A stretch of 64,000 bases of DNA from Microbacterium enclense (GTDB taxonomy: Bacteria; Actinomycetota; Actinomycetes; Actinomycetales; Microbacteriaceae), in NCBI RefSeq assembly GCF_004022425.1, contig NZ_RBZY01000003.1, forward strand, positions 1 to 64,000. The letters run 5' to 3'. The notes beneath the pieces were generated by a model. The model did not search any database, had not been told where the DNA came from, and saw only the letters and a list, made by a program, of their open reading frames with translations. The position numbers and the translations under genes were made by a program. This document shows, in pieces, positions 28,858-37,553 of this stretch (its first letter is position 1; the number at the start of each line of letters is the position of its first letter).

Positions 28858-30179
28858 TGGCGCGGCCGAAGCGCGCGCTCGGCGAACTCGGCAAAGTGAC
28901 CTACACCGTCGAGCCGAACGGCCTGGTCATCGCGCGAGCGCGAGTCTATGACGGCAACGGGCAAGAGCGTCGTCCCAGCGGCAGCGGAGCGACAGAGGCT
29001 GAGGCTCTGACCGCGTTGCAGGAAGCGGCTGATGTCGCCGTCGGTCGAGTCCTGGCGCGACGAACACAGCTCATGACCGTCGCTGAGCTGGCGATGACGT
29101 GGCTGAAGACGGCGTACCACGACGATGATCCTCGGGTGCTGCGCCAGCGCCGCGAGCAGACCGTCGATGGCTACGCCTCGGTGGTGCGCGCGCATGTCAT
29201 CCCGCGCGCTGGGGCCATCCCCATCGCCGACATCACTGCCGACCGTGCTGATGGGCTGCTTATGGACATCGCACGGGAGAAGTCGGTGACGACCGCGAAC
29301 AAGGTTCGGAACGTGATGTCGCTCATGTTCGACTGGGCGATCCAGCAGGGGCATTTCTCGGCTGCCGGGTCGATCCAGAACACACGGTACGGGGCGGTCG
29401 TCGTGGCGAACCCGATCCGCGCGACCAGGCGAGCGGACGAGCCGGACACGGTGTACTTCGAACTCGACGCGGTGCAGGTCAAGTACATCCTCCACCTCAT
29501 CCGCGAGGTGTGGCCCGAGCGGCACCGGAAGCGGTATCCAGTGGGCCGACGGCCCAACTACAAGCTGCTCGCCGACTACATCCTCATCACGCTCGGCACC
29601 TCCGAGCGGACCGCGGAACCGATTGCGATCCGGTTCCAGGACGTGCGGTTCGAGGCGGTGGAACAACCGGATGGAAGCCTCACGATGGAGGCGCTCGTCT
29701 GGGTCGGCGGGACGATGGTTCGCACCAAGTCCCGCGGCCTGTTCCGCCAGGACTCACCCAAGGCGGAGCGGCAGAAGCGTTGGGTTCGCGTGCCGAAGTT
29801 CGCGGCGAAGGTACTGAGCGAACTCGTGGCGAGCCACGTTCCCGACCCCGAACGGAATCCAGACGACGTGCTGTTCACGACCGAGCGCGGCCGTCCGCGC
29901 GATCCCAGCGCCGTCGGCGAGTTGCTCAGGATGTTCCGCCGCGAGTTCGAGCCGGAACTGCTGGCTATCGGGGTCGACGCCGAGCATCTCACCTTCCGCA
30001 GCCTCCGCAAGGCGGTCGCTGCCGCGGTATCGGACACGGCAGGCGTCGAGGTCGCACGCGACCTGCTCGGGCACAGCAGTACGGACATCACGGAAGGGCA
30101 CTACGCGAAGCGTCCCGACCTCATCGTCGAGGTTGCGGCTGACGCGCTCGACGAGGCGTTCGCGGGCATCGACGCATGA
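28857..30179 (+). CDS. int: Tyrosine recombinase (integrase)
   Basis: 440 residues: an N-terminal arm-binding part, a SAM-like core-binding domain (about residues 80-150, VAELAMTWLKTAYHDDD...), then the catalytic domain. Visible catalytic elements are the first arginine region (GTSERTAEPIAIRF), FRSLRKAVA in place of the usual HxxR, LLGHSSTDITEGHY and the nucleophile Tyr416. The His-to-Arg change in box II (RSLR) is unusual but occurs in some integrases. It lies beside the candidate attachment core and the excisionase-like gene, as in most integrative elements. Confidence 0.93.
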   Translation: MARPKRALGELGKVTYTVEPNGLVIARARVYDGNGQERRPSGSGATEAEALTALQEAADVAVGRVLARRTQLMTVAELAMTWLKTAYHDDDPRVLRQRREQTVDGYASVVRAHVIPRAGAIPIADITADRADGLLMDIAREKSVTTANKVRNVMSLMFDWAIQQGHFSAAGSIQNTRYGAVVVANPIRATRRADEPDTVYFELDAVQVKYILHLIREVWPERHRKRYPVGRRPNYKLLADYILITLGTSERTAEPIAIRFQDVRFEAVEQPDGSLTMEALVWVGGTMVRTKSRGLFRQDSPKAERQKRWVRVPKFAAKVLSELVASHVPDPERNPDDVLFTTERGRPRDPSAVGELLRMFRREFEPELLAIGVDAEHLTFRSLRKAVAAAVSDTAGVEVARDLLGHSSTDITEGHYAKRPDLIVEVAADALDEAFAGIDA

Positions 30180-30220
30180 ACTGTAAGGCTGAAGAAGGGG
30201 ATGCCGTATGAACACTTGTA

Positions 30221-30250
30221 TTGTCCAGAGTGTGCAGGCGGAGGTAGGAT
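30221..30250 (+). promoter_or_regulatory. Promoter of the HTH/PIN pair, leaderless type
   Basis: TTGTCC (30221-30226), an 18-base spacer and TAGGAT (30245-30250) stand 6 bases before the ATG at 30257, so the transcript would start at or next to the start codon. ACACT...AGTGT (30212-30216 and 30229-30233) flanks the -35 box as a short inverted repeat and could be an autoregulatory operator. Confidence 0.5.
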
Positions 30251-30256
30251 GGGGTC

Positions 30257-30613
30257 ATGACCATGACGAGCTTGACGATCAACCCGGAGGATGTGCGTTC
30301 CAGCGCCGGGGCGCGCCCGGCTTGGCTGGAGCAGGTCGCAGCGTATGTGCAGCAGGCGGCAGCCGATGGGGAGACGGTGACGCTGACGGCGAAGCGCCGC
30401 ATGATGACCCCCGAGCAGGTCGCGGACGCGATGGGCGTGTCTCGTCCCACCATCTCGCGGAAGATCAAGGCGGGGGAGATTCGCGCGGTCAAGGTCGGCA
30501 ATCGCAATCGCATCCCCTACGAGGAGTTCGAGCGGTACTGGCGCAAGACGATGGGCGACCTCGTGGAGCTGACGCGCGATGAACTCCGTGACGACCTCTT
30601 CGGCGATCAGTGA
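30257..30613 (+). CDS. Excisionase-type HTH protein, probable antitoxin
   Basis: 118 residues. The centre carries a helix-turn-helix (RMMTPEQVADAMGVSRPTISRKI) followed by GEIRAVKVGNRNRIPYEEFERY, the excisionase-fold pattern. The start of the PIN gene overlaps its end by 35 bases. DNA-binding proteins of this form next to PIN toxins act as antitoxins and autorepressors in VapBC-like pairs, so that is the likely role. It stands between the integrase gene and the giant leftward gene. Confidence 0.7.
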   Translation: MTMTSLTINPEDVRSSAGARPAWLEQVAAYVQQAAADGETVTLTAKRRMMTPEQVADAMGVSRPTISRKIKAGEIRAVKVGNRNRIPYEEFERYWRKTMGDLVELTRDELRDDLFGDQ

Positions 30614-31259
30614 GCTGACGCGCGTTCTCCTGGACGCGAACATCATCGCTAAGCCCGTCACTCGGACTCTGCTGGTCGTCGGCGGGGTGCCGAGCGGCTT
30701 CCGCGCCTTCTGGAGCCGGGCTGCCGAGCGGGAGGCTCAGGTGCACATGCGCCCGAGGGCGTTGCCGCCGTCGAGTGTCCGGGAGCGATTCGACGTCTTG
30801 CTCGGGCCGACCGGCACAGGTGCGGAACGCTTCGGAGGCACGAAGGGCGCGGATCGGCAGATACTTGCCGATGCTGCGTCCGCGGGCGCGCGGTTCCTGG
30901 TCACCGAGGATGTGGACGACTACGGGCTGGACGATCTTGCTAGCGTCGGCATCTCGGCGGTGAACCCCGATCTGTTCCTCGCCGCGCGGCTCACTCGCGA
31001 TGCCTACTCGACGGTGATCGACCTGTTCGTCGAGCGTCAGCTCAACCCGCCGACCACGCCCGCGCAATTCCACGCCGCCATCGCCAAGAACCACCCGCGC
31101 CTGTTCGCCGCACACGCGGACCTCTACGAGGTCGAGCCCGAACACGGCATCCACGGCGAACCGGAGGTGATCTTTCGCGGCGCGCGCTGCCTGCGCTGCG
31201 AGCAGATCATCGCCGACCCCGCCACGATCGTCGACGGGCTCGGCCCGGAGTGCCGCTGA
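30579..31259 (+). CDS. PIN-domain protein with C-terminal zinc-binding (DUF6011-like) tail, probable toxin
   Basis: 226 residues. The first PIN acidic residue is Asp19 in VLLDANIIAKP; later acidic positions are in KGADRQILADA and FLVTEDVDDYG. PIN domains are metal-dependent RNases. The C-terminal 40 residues (RCLRCEQIIADPATIVDGLGPECR) hold a CxxC...C motif like DUF6011, uncommon in VapC toxins. It overlaps the HTH gene in another frame, as toxin-antitoxin genes often do. It may stabilise the element in its host. Confidence 0.7.
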   Translation: MNSVTTSSAISELTRVLLDANIIAKPVTRTLLVVGGVPSGFRAFWSRAAEREAQVHMRPRALPPSSVRERFDVLLGPTGTGAERFGGTKGADRQILADAASAGARFLVTEDVDDYGLDDLASVGISAVNPDLFLAARLTRDAYSTVIDLFVERQLNPPTTPAQFHAAIAKNHPRLFAAHADLYEVEPEHGIHGEPEVIFRGARCLRCEQIIADPATIVDGLGPECR

Positions 31260-31260
31260 G

Positions 31261-34200
31261 CTACAGCCGCGGGGCGTTGCCCGGCGGCGCGGCCGGAGGC
31301 GTCGCGGGGACGAACGGGGCCGCGTGCTCACGACCCGTGCCCTCCCGCGACCCCAGGTTCGGCTCGTAGGCGCGCACAGCCTCGATGGTCAGTTCGACTC
31401 GTTCTGATTCCGGCGCGGCGGGCTCGGGGCGTGGCTCGTCCTGCATCGCGGCGAGCTGGGACTCGACGCGGGCGAGGTCTTCCTCCGCTTCGGCAAGGGT
31501 CTGAGCGTGGCGGAAGGGCTGGCCGAGGCGCTGCTGGGTGTCGGCGACGGTCTGCTCGGCTTCTTCCAGGTCTTCGCGGGCCTGGTCGAGAAGCGAGGGG
31601 ATGCCGCTGACGCGGTTCTCGATCCGCTGCACAAGCCCGAGCCCGGCGTCCAGGAACGACTCCTTCGGCAGCGTGAATCCCGAGCGGGGCACCTCGGGCA
31701 GGGAGACGGTCACATCGAGGGCGGCGAGCCCGGAGCGGGCCTCGACGTGGATGTCGAAGCCTGAGATGCGGCCGATGATTCCGAAATCCTTGTGCCCGTA
31801 CCGCGGCAGCCACTTCAGCCCGGAGTCGCCCATCCATGCGGCGAGGGCGTGGGCGGCTTCGGAGCGGGAGTCGTAGTCGCGCGTGCCGAGTGTGATGCGG
31901 AACCTGTCGCCGCTCGTGTCGATCATCCGTGGGGCAGCGGCTTCCAGCCCGCGAATGTCCGCGGCGGCGCGCTCGGCGACTGACCGGGCGCGGTTTCCGG
32001 TGTGGACGAGCATGTCCTCGTTGCGCTCGTGCGCGCGCTGGAGGCGGCGCAGCCGGTTCACCTCGTTCAGGATGACGGAGTGCTCCAGCAGGAGCGGATT
32101 GCCGGAGGCGATTGCCTTGGCCTCTGCTGCGGACAGCGCGGAGGTGTCGATCTCCTCGATCTCTCGGGCGTTGATCTTGCCGCGCAGGAGCTGCGCGAAC
32201 GACGCGGCCTTCCGCTCGACGGTCTGCCACATGTAGGAGTCGAAGGATCGCTCGGTGACATAGCGGACGATCGCCACTTCCTCGTTCTGGTTGCCCTGCC
32301 GCATGATGCGACCGTCGCGCTGGGCGATGTCGGAGGGTCGCCACGGGCAGTCCAGGTGGTGCAGTGCGATGGCGCGGGCCTGGACGTTGGTGCCGACGCC
32401 CATCTTCTCCGTCGATCCGAGGAGCACGGCGACGTGGCCGGCGCGGGCGGCGGCGAACAGGCGGGCCTTCTCCACGTCGGTCTTCGCCTCGTGCATGTAT
32501 CTGACCTGCTCGGCGGGGATGCCGCGCTGCACGAGCTGCTGCCGCAGCTCGTCGTAGGCGTTCCACCTGTCCTGGTTCGGGGTGCCGATATCGGAGAACA
32601 CGAGCTGGAGCGAGCCGCGCACCGTGGAGGGCTGCCCGGTCAGCGTGTCGAGGTATTCGTTGTCGCGAGTGCGCTCCCAGATGCGGTGGATCGCGTCGGC
32701 GGCGACGTCGACCTTGCTCGGCCCGGACGGGTCGCGGGGGATGACCATGCGGATGTCGAGCGCGGCCTTGCGCCCGTCGGTGGCGATCAGGAGCATGTTG
32801 TCCTCGTCGGGGCGCACCTGGCGGGTGGCGACCTTCTCTGCGCGCTCGGCGAGGGAGGCGACGTACTGCTCCAGCTCGACGGTCGGCTGCACCGGCACGG
32901 TGGAGGGCGCGCGGCTGCCGTCGTCGCGCTGCACGAGCGCGGGCACGGGCAGGTCCAGGTCGTCGGCGGTCTTCACGTCGGCGAACACCGACCACATCCG
33001 CAGCAGTTCCTGCCCGTTCTGGAAACGCGCGAACCGGGTCTTCATGCGGAACGTGCTGCCGGTCGGCGAGATCTCCATCTGCGTGACCAGCTCGCCGAAT
33101 GTTGCCGCCCACGCATCGAATGCGCCGACGCCCGCGGACTCCAGCACGTCGGGCCGCAGGTACCGCTGCATCACATAGGTCTCGGTGATCGAGTTCGAGA
33201 TGGGTGTCGCCGTCGCCGCGGTGACGACCCGCTCGCGCCCGGCGGAGCGGAGGTATTCGAGCTTCATGTGAAGGTCGCTCGCGCGATCCGAGCCCTCGAT
33301 GGCGGCGTCGCGGATGTTCGACTCCGTGGCGAGGTTCTTGTACATGTGCATCTCGTCGACGATGACGTAGTCGATGCCGGTGTCCTCGAAGCAGACGCCG
33401 CGGTCGCGGTCGGAGTCGAGCCGACCCTTGAGCTTGTTCTCCATCGCCAGGAGCTTGCGCTGGATGCGCTTGACGCTCATCCGCTGCTCGCCGGTCGCGT
33501 CGTCCAGCACGCGCCGCACGTCGTCCACCTGCCCGCGGATGTACTGCTGCTGTGTCTCCGCGCGCAGCGGGATCTTGGCAAACGCCCCCTGCGTGACGAT
33601 GATGGCGTCCCACTCGTTCGCTGCCGCCCGCGCGACGAACAGCCGCCGCTTGTCGGCGGTGAGGTCGAGGCTCGATGCGGCGAGCACGCGGGCACGCGGG
33701 TAGACCTGGAGCCACTCGCGGCCGAACTGCTCCAGCATGTGGTTCGGCACGACGACGACGGGCTTGCTGATGAGTCCCATGCGGCGCATCTCCATCGCGC
33801 CCATAATCATCTCCGCAGTCTTGCCTGCGCCGACCTCGTGGAACAGGCCCGCCGCAGGCTCGGACACCATGCGGGCGACGGCGGCGCGCTGGTGCGTGCG
33901 CGGCTCGAAGGTGGCCGCGAGGCCCGGCAGCGAGAGGTACGTCCCGGCGTTCGTGTAGTCGCGGAGCACGATGGAGTTGAAGCGCCGGTTGTACTCGTCC
34001 ACGAGTGCCTGCGCGCGGTCGGGGTCTTCCCACACCCACTCGCCGAACCGCTCTTGAAGCGCGTCGGCCTTCTCTTGCGCAGCGGCGGTCTCGACGGGAT
34101 TGAGGATGCGACGCACCTTGCCGTCTATGTCCTTCTCCTCGTCGTAGACGAGCATCGTGCGCTGTTCCATCACGGCCTGCGCGATGTCCGGCGCGGGACG

Positions 34201-36909
34201 CCGCGGGGTGCCCCACTCGGAGGTGGAGGGGAGGCCCTGCCGTCCGCCGCGAATCTCCCACATGCCTGGCAGCGGGTTCTCCACTCGCACGTCCTGCGCG
34301 CGCAGGATGCTGCGGAGGAACTGCTCGTGCACGTCGGCGCTGATCCAGACCGCCCCGAGCTTGGCGTGGATGTCCTGGATGCCGAGCGGCGCGGGCAGCA
34401 CCTCAGCGAGCGCATCCACGTTGAGCTGGAACGCCGGGTCTTGCTCGGCGCGTTGGCGAGCGGCTTCGAGCTTGACCCGCACATCACCTGACAAGTATTC
34501 GGGTGCGTGGACGAGCAGATCGCTCGCCGGGTCGGTGAACACGAGCGTTCCCAGCGCCTCGCGCGCGTCGTGGTCGTTCATCCCGAGCAGGTCGGCGATG
34601 AGGGGCAGGTCGATCCCGCCGGTTCGGTCGAGGCTGACGGCGATGGCGTCGGCGGGGCTGTCGACGCCCTGTACCTCGGCGCGCGGCACGACCACGCGGT
34701 GGCTCATGATCGCGGCGGGCGACGCGGACTGATCCTCGTCATCGAACTGCTCCAGCGCGAGCACGAGCGGGCCGAACGGGTCCGAGCGCAGCAGCCGGAT
34801 CGGGGTCGGTACGATGCGGGCGAAGGTCTCCTCGCCGTCTTCGTTCGCGCGCCCGGTGGGGCGGAGTGTGTAGCGGTTGAGCGCCCCGTAGGTGCCGACG
34901 TACTTCAGGTAGTCGCGCCGCAGGGTCGTGCGGATGAGCACGATGTCGGGGGTGTCGTCCATGCTCGCCGCTTCCGCGGTGAGCAGGCGGGAAGCGCTGT
35001 CGCGCAGCCGCAGCAGCGCGCGCAGCTCGCGTGCGGCGGATCTCGGGACGGCGAGGGGCTCTAGGCTGCCCGAGACCACGGTGTGGAAGTCGCCGCTCTC
35101 GCTCGCCACGATGCTGCCGTCCCACAGCTCCGGGGCCGACGGCGTGAACGCGACCCGGCGTGCCTGCTGCTCCGCGGTGCGTTCCGTTATCGTGAGGCCC
35201 GCCCGCCGCGCGGAGAACACGAGCTGGTCGACGGCGACCGCGAGTTCTGTCTCCAGTCCACCCAGGTCGGTCGTGATGGTGAGCGTGTTCGCGTCGTACA
35301 TCCCGTGCCCGACTCCAACATCCCCGAGCATCTGCTCCGGGTGCTCATCGAAGTAGCGGTTGATCCGCATCGGCACGCCGTCGATGGGCACCCGCACGAC
35401 CGTCTCCCAGGCGTCGTCCCGCATCTGCTCGCCACGCAGACGACGCCGGAACACGAGCAGGTCGGTCACGACCTCCGTGCCCGCGGCGCGACGGTGTGCG
35501 CCGGTCGGCAGGCGGATCGCGCCCACGAGGTCGGCCAGCTCGTTCATCTCGCGCCGAGCGCCGGGGTTCTGCGCGTCCATCGTGAAGTGCGAGGTCAGCA
35601 CCGCGACAAGGCCACCGGGCCGGGTCAGCCGCAGCGACTTGATGATGAAGTGGTTGTGCATCGACTGCCGGGTGGCGTTGTGCACAGGGTCGTGCAGCGT
35701 GACGCTGCTGAACGGCACGTTGCCGACGGCCGCATCGAAGTGACCTTCCGGCAGCCGGGTGTCGGCGAAGGACTCGGCGCGCACGGTGGCGTGCGGATAC
35801 ACCGCAGCGGAGATCGCCGCAGTCAGCGGGTCGAGTTCCACCCCTGTCATCTGCGCTGACTCGGGCGCGAGGCCGATGAACGTGCCTGAGCCGGAACCGG
35901 GCTCCAGCACCGCTCCACCGCGGAACCCCAGACCATCCAGCAGTCTCCACACCTGCCGCGCGATCATCGGGTCGGTGTAGTGCGCGTTGATCGTCGTGCG
36001 CTCTGCGGCCTCCCACTCGTCGTCGTCCAGCAGCTCGCGCAGTTCGGCGCGCTCGGCATCCCACTCGGGCTTCAGGTCATCGAAGACCTCGGGGATCGCG
36101 CCCCAGCTCGACCAGCGGGCGAGCACGCGCTGGCCCTCCGGGGAGGCGGGGCGACCCGTCGAGTTCAGATCGTGGACGAGCTGGATCGCCTCCACGTTCG
36201 CCCGATAGCGTGCTTTCGCGCCTGACGGCCCGAGGTCGTCCTGCGAGGCGGGGACGAAGCGAGGCGCTACCGCAGCTCGCGGAAGAAGCGGATCGTCGCC
36301 GCCTCGGCGAGCGTCGCCTGATTCGCCCGCATGTACTCTCGCGGGGGCTCCGTAGCCACGAGCTCCAGCAGGAACTCGACGCTGAGCGCCCAGTTCGTCG
36401 CCAGTTCCTCTAGTTCCACCGAGGAGGGCATCGAATCCGGGCAGTCCTGCATCCGCTCCGCCCAGAGGATCAGGTTCTCGTCGGACGGACGGGTCTGCTC
36501 CCACTCCTCCCGTGCTTGATCCAGCGGCAGGCTCGGGTCGGTGATCCACGCCAGTTGCGACATCACGACCTCCTCCGCCTGCTTCCGGGCCACCGTCAGC
36601 CGGGCGACCTTCTGCAAGAAAGTCTCCCCCCGACGGTCGCTCCCCGCCAGCATTGACGCGAGGTTCGTCACCTGCGCCTCCATCTCCAGGCCCAGCGCCT
36701 CGAAGAACGCCGCCGGATCGCTCATCTCCGCCACCCGGCTCGGGGCCGTCGCCTGCCAATGCGACAGCGCCATCTGCCCGTACTTGTTCATCGCCTGCCG
36801 TAGCCTCCCGAGCCGCGGTGAGCGCGGCGTCGGCCGCGGGCTCGTCGAGCCCCCACAGATCGAACTCCAGTTGCCCCGGCCAGGGCTTCCGGGATCGCTG
36901 CCGCGCCAT
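31261..36909 (-). CDS. DarB-like fused DNA methyltransferase-helicase (antirestriction candidate)
   Basis: Up to 1,882 residues. From about residue 215 it is well ordered: an N6-adenine methyltransferase with motif I EPGSGSGTF (336-344) and catalytic NVPF (397-400, a variant of NPPF), then an SF2 helicase with Walker A HEVGAGKTAEM (about 1025), DEMH box (about 1183) and motif VI RDGRIMRQGNQN (about 1535), and a C-terminal coiled coil. This layout matches phage P1 DarB, which protects incoming DNA from restriction. The first ~215 residues overlap another gene in a different frame and are Gly/Ala/Arg-rich, so the true start is uncertain (ATG 36909, or GTG 36504). Confidence 0.8.
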   Translation of the reverse strand: MARQRSRKPWPGQLEFDLWGLDEPAADAALTAAREATAGDEQVRADGAVALAGDGPEPGGGDERSGGVLRGAGPGDGGAGDEPRVNAGGERPSGGDFLAEGRPADGGPEAGGGGRDVATGVDHRPEPAAGSSTGGVGADPSVRREPDPLGGADAGLPGFDALLGGTRGTGDELGAQRRVPAGARGYGAPARVHAGESGDARRGGDDPLLPRAAVAPRFVPASQDDLGPSGAKARYRANVEAIQLVHDLNSTGRPASPEGQRVLARWSSWGAIPEVFDDLKPEWDAERAELRELLDDDEWEAAERTTINAHYTDPMIARQVWRLLDGLGFRGGAVLEPGSGSGTFIGLAPESAQMTGVELDPLTAAISAAVYPHATVRAESFADTRLPEGHFDAAVGNVPFSSVTLHDPVHNATRQSMHNHFIIKSLRLTRPGGLVAVLTSHFTMDAQNPGARREMNELADLVGAIRLPTGAHRRAAGTEVVTDLLVFRRRLRGEQMRDDAWETVVRVPIDGVPMRINRYFDEHPEQMLGDVGVGHGMYDANTLTITTDLGGLETELAVAVDQLVFSARRAGLTITERTAEQQARRVAFTPSAPELWDGSIVASESGDFHTVVSGSLEPLAVPRSAARELRALLRLRDSASRLLTAEAASMDDTPDIVLIRTTLRRDYLKYVGTYGALNRYTLRPTGRANEDGEETFARIVPTPIRLLRSDPFGPLVLALEQFDDEDQSASPAAIMSHRVVVPRAEVQGVDSPADAIAVSLDRTGGIDLPLIADLLGMNDHDAREALGTLVFTDPASDLLVHAPEYLSGDVRVKLEAARQRAEQDPAFQLNVDALAEVLPAPLGIQDIHAKLGAVWISADVHEQFLRSILRAQDVRVENPLPGMWEIRGGRQGLPSTSEWGTPRRPAPDIAQAVMEQRTMLVYDEEKDIDGKVRRILNPVETAAAQEKADALQERFGEWVWEDPDRAQALVDEYNRRFNSIVLRDYTNAGTYLSLPGLAATFEPRTHQRAAVARMVSEPAAGLFHEVGAGKTAEMIMGAMEMRRMGLISKPVVVVPNHMLEQFGREWLQVYPRARVLAASSLDLTADKRRLFVARAAANEWDAIIVTQGAFAKIPLRAETQQQYIRGQVDDVRRVLDDATGEQRMSVKRIQRKLLAMENKLKGRLDSDRDRGVCFEDTGIDYVIVDEMHMYKNLATESNIRDAAIEGSDRASDLHMKLEYLRSAGRERVVTAATATPISNSITETYVMQRYLRPDVLESAGVGAFDAWAATFGELVTQMEISPTGSTFRMKTRFARFQNGQELLRMWSVFADVKTADDLDLPVPALVQRDDGSRAPSTVPVQPTVELEQYVASLAERAEKVATRQVRPDEDNMLLIATDGRKAALDIRMVIPRDPSGPSKVDVAADAIHRIWERTRDNEYLDTLTGQPSTVRGSLQLVFSDIGTPNQDRWNAYDELRQQLVQRGIPAEQVRYMHEAKTDVEKARLFAAARAGHVAVLLGSTEKMGVGTNVQARAIALHHLDCPWRPSDIAQRDGRIMRQGNQNEEVAIVRYVTERSFDSYMWQTVERKAASFAQLLRGKINAREIEEIDTSALSAAEAKAIASGNPLLLEHSVILNEVNRLRRLQRAHERNEDMLVHTGNRARSVAERAAADIRGLEAAAPRMIDTSGDRFRITLGTRDYDSRSEAAHALAAWMGDSGLKWLPRYGHKDFGIIGRISGFDIHVEARSGLAALDVTVSLPEVPRSGFTLPKESFLDAGLGLVQRIENRVSGIPSLLDQAREDLEEAEQTVADTQQRLGQPFRHAQTLAEAEEDLARVESQLAAMQDEPRPEPAAPESERVELTIEAVRAYEPNLGSREGTGREHAAPFVPATPPAAPPGNAPRL
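36267..36791 (-). CDS. Helical element protein nested in the N-terminal part of the giant gene
   Basis: 174 residues (MNKYGQMALSHWQATAP...), with a balanced composition and amphipathic helices (EVEAQVTNLASM-like EMEAQVTNLASMLAGSDR, VARKQAEEVVMSQLAW) typical of a real protein, unlike the overlapping Gly/Ala-rich frame. It lies entirely inside the frame of the methyltransferase-helicase but is read one base out. Similar proteins are, from memory, common in actinobacterial ICEs; function unknown. The short upstream piece MARQRSRKPWPGQLEFDLWG (from 36909) may belong to it through a frameshift. Confidence 0.65.
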   Translation of the reverse strand: MNKYGQMALSHWQATAPSRVAEMSDPAAFFEALGLEMEAQVTNLASMLAGSDRRGETFLQKVARLTVARKQAEEVVMSQLAWITDPSLPLDQAREEWEQTRPSDENLILWAERMQDCPDSMPSSVELEELATNWALSVEFLLELVATEPPREYMRANQATLAEAATIRFFRELR

Positions 36910-36929
36910 TCGCAGTCACCGCCCGCGCC

Positions 36930-37544
36930 CTACTGCTCCGCCGCGAGGCGGGCGTAGAACTCGTCCTCGATGGCCTGCCTGCGTGCCACGTCCTCCTTGA
37001 CGAACTGCGTGAAGTCGGCGTCCCGGTTGGGAATGATCGTCTCCGTGACCGGGGGCAGGTCGTCTTCGCCCGGCCACACGGCCTGCCGTGTCGGGCGATC
37101 CGTGTTGAGCTTCGTCCCGCACGCGGTCACCGCGTCCCGGAGCTGCGGCATGAAAGCCCAGAAGTCTCGCCACCAGCCGAACGGTGCCGAGCCGTGCTGC
37201 TTCTTGTCGTAGGCATTCAGGTAGTGCTGGCGCAACGCCGACAGCGGCCACACCAGATCCGGGTGCCGGTGCCAGTACGGCGGCACGACATTCACGCTCA
37301 GCCCGAACTCGCGGCGCAGCCAGTTCACGAAGGCGTTCAGCTCCAACCACTCCACCTGCGCCTCGGCCGCGGTCAGGATGTTCCAGTTCACCGGGCGCGG
37401 CGGCTCGGGCGCATCCTCCGTCTCGGGGTCCGCCTCCTTGGCCGGCCTCGGCGAAGGAGCCACCGGCTCCGGCTCCGGTTCTTCGAGCGGCGGCACGTCG
37501 AAGTCGGGATCGTCCGGCGGGAACAGCGTCGTCTCGGTGGTCAT
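36930..37544 (-). CDS. Element protein of unknown function (Pro/Glu-rich N-terminus)
   Basis: 204 residues. Residues 1-50 are proline/glutamate-rich and probably disordered. The rest is an aromatic domain (WLELNAFVNWLRREFGL, VPPYWHRHPDLVWPLSALRQ, FGWWRDFWAFMPQLRDAV) of a kind found in actinobacterial ICE operons near SSB genes (DUF4913-like at best). It lies 9 bases after the SSB-like gene. Confidence 0.6.
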   Translation of the reverse strand: MTTETTLFPPDDPDFDVPPLEEPEPEPVAPSPRPAKEADPETEDAPEPPRPVNWNILTAAEAQVEWLELNAFVNWLRREFGLSVNVVPPYWHRHPDLVWPLSALRQHYLNAYDKKQHGSAPFGWWRDFWAFMPQLRDAVTACGTKLNTDRPTRQAVWPGEDDLPPVTETIIPNRDADFTQFVKEDVARRQAIEDEFYARLAAEQ

Positions 37545-37553
37545 GACGCGGCC

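Noticed and set aside
32002-34491. Rightward open frame of 829 codons opposite the giant helicase gene
   Set aside because: It is the mirror frame of a high-GC gene. The composition is His/Val/Arg/Asp-rich with no domain, and the opposite strand carries clear helicase motifs.
36195-36269. GTG 36195 as the start of the giant methyltransferase-helicase
   Set aside because: It would remove the conserved-looking FVPASQDDLGPSG stretch, and there is no ribosome site in front of it.
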